Source: Nageia nagi (Eukaryota > Pinophyta). From it: a stretch of 64,000 nt of DNA. Below the pieces are notes generated by a model. It searched no databases, was not told the origin of the DNA, and saw nothing but the letters and a program-made list of their open reading frames with translations. Shown piece after piece: positions 9,830-21,649 of this stretch (its first letter is position 1; each line of letters begins with the position of its first letter). The stretch covers positions 130,262,001 through 130,326,000 of the forward strand of contig JBITNC010000001.1 of assembly GCA_050084985.1 (NCBI GenBank), given 5' to 3'. Made by a program: the position numbers and the translations under genes.

Positions 9830-10720
9830 ACATAATAAAGAAAATAATGTATGAATATCATTTTACTCCTTTATTTGTGTATCTAGTTATTATAAAGATG
9901 AGAGAAAATATTAGAAAATAGTATTATTGGTTGGGTATGAAAAAAAAACATTATTGATTATGTAGCTGAATATTTAAAATAAAAAGAGGTAAAAATTGAA
10001 AGAATGATACATGTTGGAAATCTTCATCCTCTTGAGATTCCATATTAAACATGGCAATATATAAGAATGGATTTTATTATTGGGCTACCCAATATCAAAT
10101 TATATCATAAATCAAACTTTGAGATTGTTGATAGACTCACTAAGGTAGTTCATTTTATACCAAGTAATACAATTGATGATGTAGTTATGATTACTCATAA
10201 ATTCATGAAGAAGATATTTAGGTTGGATGATTTTATAGAAAATATTATTTCATATCAAAATAGTAAATTTACCTTAGAATTTTGGTAGGATTTATGCAAA
10301 TAAGTGGGTACTAAACAAAATTTTAGTTTAGCTTGTCATTATAAATTGTATGGGAAAATAGAGAGGGTAAATCAAATTCTTGAATTTATGATTCCTATTT
10401 ATTATATGAACACTCCCACTAAATGGGAATATTATCTTCATCTTGTAGATTTTTCTTATAATAATTCCTTTTAGAAATCCCTAGGTATGGTACCATCTAC
10501 AACATTGTATGGGTTAAGATGTAGAACACCCATCTCTTGGAACAACCTTGAAGATAAAATTTCCATTGAATTAAAAATATTGCATGAAATGGAGACAAAG
10601 CTTAAAGGTATACAACATAAGTTGAAAGGATCTTCATATACAAATAAGAGTCTTACAAACCTTAAAAGGAACCCTAGAGAGTTTCAAGAGGGTGATAAGG
10701 TATTCTTATGAGTCAAACCT
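9830..10720 (+). pseudogene. Chromovirus integrase remnant
   Basis: Core catalytic domain: MDFIIGLP at 10067 holds the first catalytic Asp. The second motif, normally S-D-R-D, reads S-Y-Q-N near 10254, so the second Asp is lost. The ERVNQ motif near 10360 keeps the catalytic Glu. After a stop the frame continues with MVPSTTLYGLRCRTPISW (10487), the family's FE..YGR.PR.P segment, and FQEGDKVFL ahead of the C-terminal domain. A His/Cys N-terminal finger is expected at 9830-10000 but is too decayed to read. Confidence 0.82.
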
Positions 10721-11110
10721 AGGAAAAGTGTAATCAAATACTCTAAACTTGCAACTAGATTTGTTGGACCTTTCACCATCCTTAAATGAGTTAATCAAGT
10801 GGCTTACAAGTTGGATCTTCCTTCAAACCTATCAAAGATTCATAATGTTTTTCATGTGTCACTCTTAAAGATATATGTACTAGATCCTACCCATGTCTAT
10901 AATATAGATAAACTTCAAATGATAGATCCTCTTTTAGTAGAAGTTAAGATTATAAGATTTCTAGATTTTCATTCAAGGATGATTAGAAATCAAAAGATTA
11001 AAGAGTGAAAGATGTAATGGGATTATTATTATAAGAATTGTGTTAATTGGGAAGATGTTGATAACATAAAGCAACATTTTACTAAGATATTTTTCAATGA
11101 GGATACAAAA
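10721..11110 (+). pseudogene. Integrase C-terminus and chromodomain-like tail
   Basis: The linker AYKLDLPSNLSKIHNVFHVSLLK (10799 on, split by nothing) is the hallmark of gypsy integrase C-termini. It is followed by PLLVEVKIIRFLDFHSRMIRN, then, past one stop, WDYYYKNCVNWEDVDNI. This fits a chromodomain (E-x-I-L-x-x-R...W-x-x...A-T-W-E), here with NWED at the end. Chromodomains guide integration to marked chromatin in chromoviruses. Confidence 0.75.
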
Positions 11111-11234
11111 TGACAAGACTGAGTTTAAGTCTAGATGGGAAGTATATTGCATACCATCCTTTTTTGCCTCCTCCTTATTTGATTACTAGAACTAATTATA
11201 TGGTCTTATGGACTAAAGTTACATATCTTATGCA

Positions 11235-11248
11235 GGGTTGGGGAACAT
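11235..11248 (+). other. Possible Gypsy polypurine tract and 3' LTR start
   Basis: AGGGTTGGGGAACA precedes TGATGTTTCTCC, a plausible LTR start. The matching 5' LTR start is outside the window, so the border cannot be tested here. Confidence 0.35.
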
Positions 11249-12781
11249 TGATGTTTCTCCAATCAAGTTAGACCCCTAATCAAAGGTAAAATTGTTATTA
11301 CTTATGCTTAAAATCTATTAATCCTACAAAAATAATTTAAAAAAATAAAATTTAGTATTGTAAAATGGAATAAGCATTACAAATTCATGTAAATGTGAAT
11401 GTGGATATGTGCTTTTGAATAATGAAGGCCCTTATATAAAACCTAAACTATGTTCTAAAGCCTAACCTAGATTTAATCTAACTTAACACTACCTTATGCC
11501 TAAACTAAATGCTACCCTAGTGAATTGAATACTTTGGAAATCATTTTCAAACCTTAGAATGGGAGATGAATTGACTCATGAGGGTGATAGGATTGAAGTA
11601 AATGGAGAAACACCACATATCCTATGAATCATTGTCAATGAGGAATGTTGGTTTGGAAAACCTAAAAGAGCATTCTCTTGTGTTTTGCTTTTCCTTTGAT
11701 ATTATCAAGGGATTTTAGGGAGGAATGTTATGTGAAGATTTTTGTTGCTCCTTAATCTCTCATGATGACTGGAGGTGATGTTGAAAATGTACCTTTATAT
11801 TATGTGTATGTGGGAGTGTTATTCGGTGTAGCTCTTTCCATCATGGTATTGTTTAGGGTTTTAGAAGAAATGATTTCTTCTCTTATACTACATTTTTTAT
11901 TGGGCTTTAACTAGTTCATGGTAATCCCTCAAATGGAGGAAACTTTTGGGAAAAAATGGGTAATGGAATCTCTATTAGTATTTGTCTTTCTAGGGTAAAT
12001 ATGTTTATAATTAATGAAGCTTGATTGATAACTATATAATTGATTTTTGAACTGGAGTTTTAGACTCTTGATGGGGTTTTATTTTTACTATGGCTTCCAT
12101 GATAGAATTTGGGATTTTCTTTCACCTTGGCTTTTGACTAGTTTTGGATAGACCACCAAGTAAGTAGCATTTTATGTGTACCCTTGTTAACTATGACTAT
12201 TAGTAGTTTACAGTTTAAACTTTGTAGCATTCAAAATGGTAAAAAGCATATATCCAGTATTTTGGGTGAAATCATACATGCATTATTTAAATTAATTTTT
12301 GTATAAAAAGGATTGTGGCATTAGTTGTTATACCCTTAACAGGAATATATTTTTATTCTAGCATAAATAGCATGCATAGAAAGTTTACTATTCATTTTGC
12401 ATAAAAATATGTATGTTTCATATTTGAGCATGAAGGGTTTATGTTATTACATTGCATTTGGAAAGCATGGTTCTTCAATATGTTATATATATAAATAAAA
12501 ATATGCCTTATATTTAATATTAAGATAAGAAAGCCTAAACCTAAGTTATTAACTTTTGGGTTTCGATTTGGGATCGAATGTGAGGTTACCTATGAGACCA
12601 CTTTCTAGAAAATAAGTAATAAAATAAAAACTTATAGAGTATAATAGTTACAAATGTTATTATTAAATGTAATGTAATTATCAATAAATAAACTATTATT
12701 ACATAATTATATGCAAATTGAATTATGTCTAACAATATGATTAGGCACAGGTTGAGCATCAAAATCTTCTTGTTGGGATTT
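11249..12781 (+). repeat. Gypsy 3' LTR, first piece
   Basis: 12077-12764 aligns with 1-336 plus 4588-4952. The junction at 12415-12419 is the uninterrupted version of the Copia-like insertion site. 11249-12076 has no counterpart in the window and is assigned to the LTR by continuity; no coding sequence is seen in it. The last 17 bp are the left target duplication of LINE A. Confidence 0.75.
12765..12781. repeat. Target site duplication of LINE A, left copy
   Basis: TCTTCTTGTTGGGATTT matches TCTTCTTATTGGTATTT at 19587-19603 with two mismatches in 17. The 5' LTR has one related segment here (about 4951-4970). Confidence 0.75.
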
Positions 12782-15479
12782 TTTTAATATGAGAACCAAC
12801 AAGTAAATTTGATATTAATCGAAAAACAAAATCGAGTTTTGAAAGGACCTCAAACACCTTTTAAAAAAACATCATAGAGTTGAATCATTTTCCTATATCA
12901 TACACAAATAGAGTGAAATAGGTCTCTATAAAATATAAGCCATACAAAAAAAACATAGCATAAGCTAATGATCTTTGCATAGTAACAATATAAGTTCTGG
13001 TCCATCAGCTAATCAAAAGAGAGTAAAACAAAGCATTGTGTACAAACTATATCTATCTTCTTATTAAAATAAATATAGAGTATTTCATGCATAATAGTAA
13101 AATTATACTCATTTTGAGTGTCCTTTAGAAGAAAACAAATAAAAAACTTGATCCTAATGTTGTATAGTATCCATGAAGATAAAGAAAACATGGTTACCCC
13201 TAACTATTTCCCTCACTATCAGGTCTGAACTTCTAAAGAGGCTTTACTTTGAAATAAAATATTGTATTATATTATGGTCCTATGGATGTTCAAACCTCAA
13301 TGAAGTCATCATGCTAATAATCCTGAAGCTTTACCTCATTTAGTTCAATGTAATCCTCATCCCACTACAACTTTAGCTTTTGATGATTGTACTTGTAGAA
13401 CTTCTTATGTATCTTCCTCCAAGTTTTTGCTTTTTGAATCAAGCTATGTTTCTAGTTTTTAGATCCTTGCATAGATTCATAGATAGGAATGGTTTCAAAA
13501 AACACACTGGGATTCCCCTAGCATCTTTTTGCTTCAAGTAACATTACATTATGGAAATGGATATTTTGGAGTATACAGATTAGTTGTACTTTATATTTTT
13601 TGTACTTGGTAGGCTTAAGATACCTTCTAATTATAGAAAATACCATAATCTAAAGGTTACAAGGATCATGTTTAGTACTTTGATTAGGATAATATGAGGG
13701 GGGTTCTATAGTGTTAATCATGGAAGGGGGATTCTCTATATTCCACTCATGGGAAGGTTTTTCAGTGCTAGTTTTGGCACTTTCCTTCTCCATTTTTTTG
13801 GACAAAGTGGGCTTCTCATTTCCTCTTCCTTTCATAAGTACATTAAAAGAATGGAATTATTTTATATTTGTCATCAATTTTAGTAATCTCAAAAATGACA
13901 AGATTCTCGTTTGTATGAGTAGAGCTACATTCCTCCTTAGGTGGACTATCATAGATAAAGATAGTTTCAAGTTATAGCTTACCTTTGGCTTTATCCGCTT
14001 GAGTCATTGAATGCCTCCTCCTCCTCATGGGGGTAAGAAACCCTTCTACTACATTTTGTTCATTATCACCTAGCCATTGTCTATTCTTTAGATAAGGCTA
14101 TTCCTATACAGTTTGATCCAAATATTCTTCAATAATTATTTTTAGAGTTTGCCCAATTAACCTTCTTCACCTTTTGAATCTAATTGGGCCTTCTTCATCT
14201 TCATCCTCACCCTCTACAAAATTTTGATCTTGCATATTTTTCCTAATTTCAGCATAGTTCCATTATTCATCATCATTCCAAACTAGGTTCTCTTGGTATT
14301 TTTCCTCATCAACCCTCCTACCATTCCTTCACAACCTTCTTGCTTAGGCTTGTGTATTCCTAGGTTGGGGTTGCCTTTGAGGAAAATTTGCAAGTTGATA
14401 TTGATAGAACAATAACATGATCATCTAGTGCAAGGGTCGTGACTGAGACTACCATTGAGAATTAAATTAAATTCACAAATTTAACCTACTCTCTATAAGG
14501 TTTGAAGTGATTGATCAGAATGATGTGGGTACCAAATACTTCTATGTGTCGCCCATCCAAGGTTATATATTTCACTAGCACTTTTCACTCTTTATACCAT
14601 GGGTAGGGAAAACATCTTCTATAATACCATGTTCTATATTTTTCCAAATGAATTCACCCCCCTTTGAATTTATAAACCTCCTCAATCTTACTTTCCTTTG
14701 AATTTTGAATCACCTCCTTGCATCTATTTAGGAGGCTTGTAGCTTTTGAAATAGCTGATTCACTAAAGTGAATTTTCCTTCCATGAATTTTACAAATGCT
14801 ATTCTACCATGTATTCACTACATAGTCCATCAATCTCTAATCAAATCCAACTCTACATGCTTCAATAAACCTATCCAGACCTCCTCTACATAAAATTCTC
14901 CAAACATTGGGGTCCTTTTTTACTTTACCTGGATTACTTGGCTCTATGAATACCAATGGCCCTCCCATTTTCCTTTGGTTTGATACTATTCTAGTGGTAA
15001 GGTGTGGTAATTATTCCACTTAAACTAAATTTTAATGGTAATCCTTTACTTTATGATGACCTCATACTCAAGTTCATCATTAATATGAAAGGTGGCATGA
15101 TATCATTGTCTTTTCATTTTTATGAATATGTACTCTCTATTGGTTATCCTTCTTATTATGTAGACATCACACCTATTAGAGAGGCCTTCCACCTTGACTC
15201 CCTCACCCTTGCCATTTTGGTATTTTTTAATAATTTAATTTAAAAAAGAATTTAAAGCTGATGGTACTTTCTTATCATCAAAGTACACCATCATATTTTC
15301 TGCTAATCTAAGAGCCATAATTTTGAAGACTTCCTGCACTTTATTTTATTTGTTTTCCAACACTTGATTATTCTTCTACTTCCATATTTGCCACCACATA
15401 TGACCAATAAACATTATCTATCATTTATAGTACCCTTTGGTTTTCTCCCAAGGTGCCCATTATTCTATGCATTGTTTAA
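12782..15479 (-). other. 3' part of LINE A without a recognised domain
   Basis: About 2.7 kb downstream (minus strand) of the zf-RVT segment. An IWK-x-KNNQVLENK-like stretch near 15340-15400 matches the W-x-x-WKERN segment that follows zf-RVT in plant LINEs. Below that no RNase H or other domain can be read, only short frames with frequent stops. Plus-strand ORFs here (13711-13977, 15004-15243) have no domain and are treated as chance. It could be a long 3' UTR, a decayed RNase H plus tail, or another insertion. Confidence 0.45.
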
Positions 15480-15830
15480 CATCCCTTGGTAATATCCATT
15501 GTATCTTCATTTTTTTGTATATCATACCCCAAATGTTTGTTGTATACTCATAATGTAAAAAAATGTGCTCTATACTCTCTTTTGCACAACACACATTTGT
15601 TAACCATACTGAAACCTCTTATTTGTAAATTATTTATTGTTAATAGTCTTTTCTTATTGACAAGCCAAAGAAAGAAGGCAATCCTGGATATTAACTTTGC
15701 TTTCCAAATATTCTTCCATATTTTGGTCCCCTTTATTATTCTAGAAATGCTACTTAGAGCTATGAATACCTCTTTAACCCTATATTGTCCATTAGGCATT
15801 AGTTTCTATATTGGTTTCCCTTTTTGACTA
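15480..15830 (-). pseudogene. LINE A zf-RVT (RT-associated zinc-binding) segment
   Basis: The minus-strand frame at 15548-15799 contains KIWKNIWKAKLISRIAFFLW, LLTINNLQIRG and KCVLCKREYRAHFF. These match the plant LINE zf-RVT domain: W-x-x-x-x-P-x-K-x-x-x-F-x-W, T-x-D-x-L-x-x-R-G, then C-x2-C-x3-E-x3-H-x-F. The final cysteine is not visible before the stop. Confidence 0.8.
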
Positions 15831-16099
15831 TTGAGCTTGATATTAGAATAATTGAGTTCCTTTTGTAACTGCTTTAGCTATTTTACTATTCTACCTCTAA
15901 TTAGCCTGTGAATCTACCAACTATTAGTATCCTTCTTAAAATAATTATCAATTGTGCTCCCTTGATATTTTAATCCCATTTAGTTTCTTATTTATAATCA
16001 TTTATTTTAATTAGTGGTTCTTCCTTCAACCATGCATATTACCACATGCATACTTACTCTCCATTTCTTGGGTTCCATATAGTTTCCTCTTGAATCTTG

Positions 16100-17560
16100 A
16101 ACCTTGGCACTATTATACCATTCCAAAATGGAAAACCATATAGTGGATCCTGAATTCTCAAGATGTAATTTTGGACCATCATATATCTCTCCTTACATGT
16201 ATGGACCCACTCCTTCTCTTCATTTTGAGATATCTACCAAACTAGTTTTCTTGTCAAGGCTTGACCCACTTGCTTTGTTTTCCTCAACCTCAATCCTCCC
16301 TGATCTTTTTCCATAAAAAAAAAATTCCAACTAACAAGGTTGATTTTCCTCTTTTCTAAATCTCCTAACCATAAAAATTTATTACAAATTTTATCTATCT
16401 TATCACTAATAGTTATTGGTAATTTAAAAGCCATTGCACTATAAATAAGTATGCTTTAAAGAATAGATTTGATGAGGACAAGTTTACTTGCATAGCTTAG
16501 AAATTTTTCCTTCCAACTTGTGAGTTTATTTTGGATTTTTTGAACTAAGACATCCCAATATTGAGATTTGAGTCTCATAATAAAAAGGGAAATTCCTAAA
16601 TATCTAGTTGGAAACTCATCAATCTTGCACCCCCATATCTTAGGAAACTTTTTTTATTAGCTTCAAAATAGTTTAGAAAGTAAATTTTAATCTTCTATAA
16701 ATTTGTTTTTTGGTGTGAATCATTTTCATACATATTCAGAACCTTCTTAAATTGAATTACCTCCCTCCTTTCAGCTTTACTTAAAAAGATAGTATCATCC
16801 ACAAATTGATGATGAGTTGTGGTATTATAGTTGGGGGTTGGAATAACCCCTTTCAAGATTTGAGTGTCCCTATACTATTTCAGTTTCCTCCCCAATGCCT
16901 TCACCATTATGATGAACAAATAGGGGGATATTGGTTCTCCTTGCCTAATCCCTCTTTGGGAGTTAAAATAACTTATTGCTTTTCCATTGATGATGATAGA
17001 AAACATAGGTGAAAATATACAATTTGTAGTCCAGTTTCTCCAAACCCAAATTTAGCTAAAACCAAATCCAAAAAAGGCCAACTCACCCTATCATAGGCCT
17101 TTTCCATATCCAACTTTACCACCATAGTCAAATTTTTCTCATTATGCATTGAATGAAAGACCTCATGCATCTAAATAATTTCATTTATAATCTACCTCCC
17201 TTTGAAAAATCCATCTTGCTCTATAGATATGATTTTAGACATTAGTGGTTTTATACTTTTTGCCATTATTTTTGTGATGATTTTATAGATTACATTGCAA
17301 AGACTAACTAGTCTATAGTATTTGAACTCCTTTACTTCTTGTGTCTTAGGGATTAGGTTCAGGAATGCATTATTCCAATTTTTCAAGAATTTTCCCTTTT
17401 TTTAAAAAATCTTTTATAGCATACCACACTTTTTTCCCTACAATTTCCCAATATTTTTGAAAAAACCTAGTTGGAAAGCCATCTGGTCCAGGAGCTTTAT
17501 TAGCTTCTATTAGGAAAATTTCCTATTTGATTTCTTCTATAGTTTGTTGTTGTAGTGCTT
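16100..17560 (-). pseudogene. LINE A reverse transcriptase remnant
   Basis: Motifs in order on the minus strand: ANKAPGPDGFPTRFFQKYW near 17450-17510; AFLNLIPKTQEVKEFKYYRLVSLCN at 17386-17300; KLDMEKAYDRVSW near 17075-17120 (first catalytic Asp); a RQGEPISPYLF segment near 16930; and F-V-D-D at 16794-16805. A thumb segment FLWLGDLEKRKINLVSW with a GGLRLR motif follows at 16434-16234. The catalytic residues survive, but several stops and frame changes break the frame. Confidence 0.88.
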
Positions 17561-17949
17561 CATTTTGCTGATCTATTATAATTTTTAGTATATATTTAGT
17601 AATTTTTCCCTTGGATATAGGGTTATTTCTTTGATCCACTATCAGCAAGCCTTTGTAGAATCCCCCTACTTCTTGCTTAATTTCCTTTTCTTATGAAGTT
17701 AAAATGCCATATATTCTTTTAATCTCATTAATATTATTGTAATTTATCTTTTTTATGGTGGTGATTCTAAATAACTTTGTATTTTTATCTCCTTCTTTGA
17801 GCCAGGCCACTCTAGATTTCTATCTCTAGAGTTTCTCCTCTTGCGAAATAGTATTATAGAACTCTGCTAGAAGTAATTTTTCTTCCTTATCTAGCTCACT
17901 TGTCCTTCCTATAATTAGTATTTCATTCTCAATTTTTTTCCAATTTTTC

Positions 17950-18870
17950 TTTCACATGAATCTTCTTGAAATGCATATTTTTAACAACTTTTCGTTCCAT
18001 ATTTTTATATTTCTTTTGACTTCATCAAGTTTCTTAACTAACCTGTACATGGTTGTTCCCTCAATCTTGATCTTTCACCATTATGTAAGTCTATACTTGA
18101 AGTTTGCATGAGACATCCATATATTTTTAAACCTAAAACAGGACTTTTACTATACTATTTTTTTCCATTTTAAGCTCTATCAATTTGTGATCTGAAGATA
18201 TTCTTGATAGAGAGTTTAGAATAGTATTGAGGTAATTATCTATCCAGTATTGGGTAACTGCTATCCTATATAATCTTTTTTTTGTATAAAACTCACCCAA
18301 ATATATCTATTGGACCAAGTATATCTATTCCCTCTTAAATAAAGATCAATCAAAGCATTATCATCAAGAAAAATTTTGAATTCTTCCATACTAGTGGTCA
18401 TATTGAGTCTACCTCCATATTTATCCTCTATATTCAATGGAGTATTAAAGTCTCCTCCTATAAGCTAGGGCATATTTGGAAACATTTTCTTCTGGTTTGA
18501 TAAAAATTCCCAAAACTATCTTCTTCTTATTAAAAGGTTGGGTGCATAGATGTTATACATAATGAAACTATATTTTGAGTACTTACATATGATTTTCATA
18601 GATAAACATCTATTGGAGGGGTATTGAATCCTTTTTGCATCAATTTTCATAGGATCCCATAAGATCCAAAGTTCGCCTTCTTTTTCTACTACTATGATAG
18701 CCTCATATTTGGCTTCCCTCCATATCTTTTTTGCTATTTTTTGAATCTTATATTGCTTAACTTTGGTTTCTTGTATTAGTAACATGTCTAGTTTACTATC
18801 TCTCCTCAAGTCTCTAACAATATTTTATTTCTTGAGTAGATTGCATCCCCATATATTCTAGCATATGATG
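17950..18870 (-). pseudogene. LINE A APE-type endonuclease remnant
   Basis: The minus strand from 18870 reads NIIC-x-NIWGCN (the NI.GWN/RG start), then a 97-codon frame (18809-18516) with LDMLLIQETK (catalytic Glu) and YNIYAP. This is the usual start of plant L1 endonucleases, which nick target DNA for target-primed reverse transcription. The C-terminal half with the SDH motif is too broken to place firmly. Confidence 0.82.
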
Positions 18871-18879
18871 TTCAACTTC

Positions 18880-19586
18880 TTCTTCTTTTAACACCCCTCT
18901 GCTCATGAGTGTTTCTCCCATGTTTTCCTTTTTTCTTCACTGAGTGTGGTCCTCTTTTCCCATCTTTTGCTAGATTTGTTATGATCCTTCTTAATGTAAC
19001 CTATTTTGTATTTTGTAGTGGGGCTTTGGGCATTCCTTTTTATTGTTCTTCTTTTTCCCTTCCACCTCATTTTTGTTTTCCAACTCCTTATTTTCTTTAC
19101 CCTTGTCTTCTTCATCACCAATTTGAAATTAAACATTAAGAAATCTTTTAGAAGTGTTGTCATTTCCACCTCCCCTTTGAGTCTTCATACTATTTTTATC
19201 TATCTCCTTATATTTTTGAGTATTGTCCTTCTTTCCATAAACTTTCCAATAAGAGTATTTTTTTGGATTATAGCATCTCATCATATGCAACATCTAAAAT
19301 AATTATTCTTAACATGACTTTATCAAAATCTACCTTTTGCACCTATATCGGCATGCCCAATTGGATTCCATTTCACATATTCTTTTGAAGTGCTTGGGAA
19401 AAGGATGATGAAGCATATGGACCCCCCTATTGGGAAAATCCATTTTGGATTAAAATTTTATCACATGCAGAGTAAGAAATACTTGTAAGGCCTCCTATGT
19501 GATTATGTCAACCTTCTTACAAGGCCTTCCTACAATATTTTTAGTAAATCCAAGCCACTCCTCCTAGTTGTTCCTGTTACACATAT
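18880..19586 (-). pseudogene. LINE A ORF1 remnant with basic tail
   Basis: Immediately upstream (minus) of the endonuclease. An 88-codon frame at 19169-18903 is dominated by Lys and Arg, suiting the nucleic-acid-binding C-terminus of a LINE ORF1. A cysteine pair near 19290-19300 may be the remains of a CCHC knuckle. The DUF4283 domain expected at the N-terminus is not seen before the element ends at 19586. Assignment rests on position and composition. Confidence 0.55.
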
Positions 19587-20022
19587 TCTTCTTATTGGTA
19601 TTTATTTTCATCCTTGTAATTTTAAATTACTAGCTCTTATGCAAGATCTTGAGAACCTGGATTTAGTTTAGGAGATACTTTAGTTTTGAAATCTTAAGCT
19701 ATTTAGCTCCTATTACTTCAATTTTAAATGCAATCATGGGAGTATTTAGTTTTAGTTCAATATAGCCTTATATAAAAATTGTCATAGGGAGTTCATTTCA
19801 GATGTAAGCATCTAGTATCTTTTGATTATAATTATAGCCATGGTAGTATAGTTTGAGGATTGTATATATTTACCCCAATTTTATAATAAGTTAACTTAAG
19901 GATCATTTTTTAGAAGGCTCCATACATGTTGTATGTATGGTTATCTTGATCTATGAATACAATTAGTATATTATCTTATTTTTGTGATATTATACCTCTT
20001 GATTATATTCTAAATAATGCAT
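19587..20022 (+). repeat. Gypsy 3' LTR, second piece
   Basis: Continues the LTR after LINE A; aligns with about 4952-5385 of the 5' LTR. The first 17 bp are the right target duplication of LINE A (19587-19603). Confidence 0.85.
19838..20022 (+). repeat. Long target duplication of LINE B, left copy (~185 bp)
   Basis: Starts AGCCATGGTAGTATAG and is repeated at 25564-25750. Both copies align to the single segment at about 5200-5390 of the 5' LTR, and the two copies differ from each other at roughly one position in seven. Confidence 0.6.
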
Positions 20023-20539
20023 CATTTTTATTTTGGGTAAAAAAAAACTTTGCATTAACTAAAATGGCATATTATTTATCGATATCTCTAATTTTGACAA
20101 TGCTATACAACACAATTTTGAGGGTCAAATCTAACTACTAAGACCAAAAAAGACTCTTACCGATACTCTTACAAGATAACACTACCATGGCATTCTTAAA
20201 ATTCCCTCATGGAAGGTATTGTAATAGTGAATTATTGTGCATTATTTGTGAAAATTGGGATGGTCCCATTACCTGTAATTGGGAAGCTAATCATCATTTC
20301 TAGGTAAAGCTTTGTGGAACTATTTCCTCTTGAGAAGAGGCTGACTAAATATGAACATTATGTCTTATAACATGATCCTCAAGAAGAGTAGTTCACCATG
20401 TCTCCTTGAAGCTTCAAATTTGATGAGGATTTCTTTGAGTATTTCTTAAGGATTCACAAATATGAGCTAGGTGGGTATTGAGTTTATCCAAAATATTTTT
20501 ATTAAATCAATGTGTTCTCCTAAAGATACGATAGTTCCT

Positions 20540-20930
20540 TTCCATCCATATGCACCACATGAGCATAGCTAGCTAAGCTCCCTATAGTACCAAAGGGATC
20601 TCATGAGAGGTTGGATGAAACCATGCATAGATTAGATCACCAACTATTTGTGGGAGAAACCATTGTAATCTAAAGATAGAGAATAAGTGATTCCAAAGGT
20701 TGGAAGCAAAAGCATAATGGAGAAGAAGATGTTATCCTATTTTAGGTGAATCCCCACAACAAACACACATTGATATCTCTAACCATACCCTTAAAAATAA
20801 TTGTTCTCCTAATAGGATTTTATCATGAATGAAATCCCACAAGGAAAACTTTGCCTTGGCCAGGCTTTGGATGACTAGAAATTATACCATAGAACCATGA
20901 GGGAGCTATTTTGGAGAAACCTTTGAATGC
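20540..20930 (-). pseudogene. LINE B zf-RVT segment and C-terminus
   Basis: The minus strand near 20790-20680 reads CVCCGDSPKIG-x-HLLLHYAFASNLWNHLF, the C-x2-C-x3-E...H-L-x-x-C-x-FA-x-x-x-W pattern of zf-RVT, with the last Cys replaced by Tyr. Near 20570-20530 it reads WCIWMERNYRIFR, the W-x-IWKERN segment that ends many plant LINE ORF2 proteins. Confidence 0.8.
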
Positions 20931-21649
20931 TGAGAAAACTAAGTACACCCTTGATGGGGTTAGTTTCCAAGCAAGGTGATCTATTCTATCAAGCTTAAGC
21001 TTATAGAGTCATAGTTGGGAATCTAAATCTTTATGTTGATTAACTAATTCAAGAGGAATAGGGTTCAACATGCACCATGATTTTTTCCTTTTTCTACCAG
21101 CATCTAACCAAGACCAATAATCTTTACTATCTCTACCCATAAAACTATTAAGTATGTCTATATATTGGAAAGCTTATTTAAATGTGAAAGGGGACTAACA
21201 AAAAAATAATGATCATGCTAAAAGATGACTTTATCATCCATTACTACATTCCATTTCAAGTGGTGGGTAACTAGGGGGCATACCTTGTTTAGATTATTCC
21301 ATATCATAGATACCAAAGGGTTGTATCTCATTGTAATTATTTATTCAACATGATCACTACCTAAGTATTTTAATATGATCGCCTTACTTCATAATGAATT
21401 ATGATTAAAGTATATCTACCATATAATTTTCCCTAGCAATGCTTTATTCATTATACAAATTTTTCTAATGCCAATTCCACCTTGAGTGAGCTCTAAGCAT
21501 ACAAAATCCAAGGAAATTAGATGAAATTTCATAGCTTTAGAGTTTCCTTTCCATAAGAAATATCTCATTAAGTTCTTAATCTATAGTAATATTTTAGAGT
21601 GTATATAGAATACTCCCATTTAAAAGATAGGTAAAGCACTGAGGATGGA

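Larger units (their letters stand above)
12782..19586 (-). mobile_element. LINE A: plant L1-type non-LTR retrotransposon, degenerate
   Basis: Minus-strand element of 6.8 kb inserted in the Gypsy 3' LTR, opposite to the LTR. Reading from high to low coordinates: ORF1 remnant with a very basic segment, APE-type endonuclease, reverse transcriptase with FVDD, a zf-RVT segment, and a long 3' part. A short T run at 12777-12785 on the plus strand is the poly(A) end, and 17-bp target duplications flank it. Many stops interrupt ORF2. ORF1 seems to lack its N-terminal DUF4283 part, so the copy may be 5'-truncated. Domain identity is strong; the 2.7-kb 3' part is unexplained. Confidence 0.85.

Noticed and set aside
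15486-15827. 113-codon plus-strand ORF
   Set aside because: Exact antisense of the LINE A zf-RVT frame, which has recognisable motifs.
18909-19302. Hydrophobic plus-strand ORFs that could look like membrane proteins
   Set aside because: Antisense of the Lys/Arg-rich LINE A ORF1 tail; Lys codons read as Phe/Leu on the other strand.
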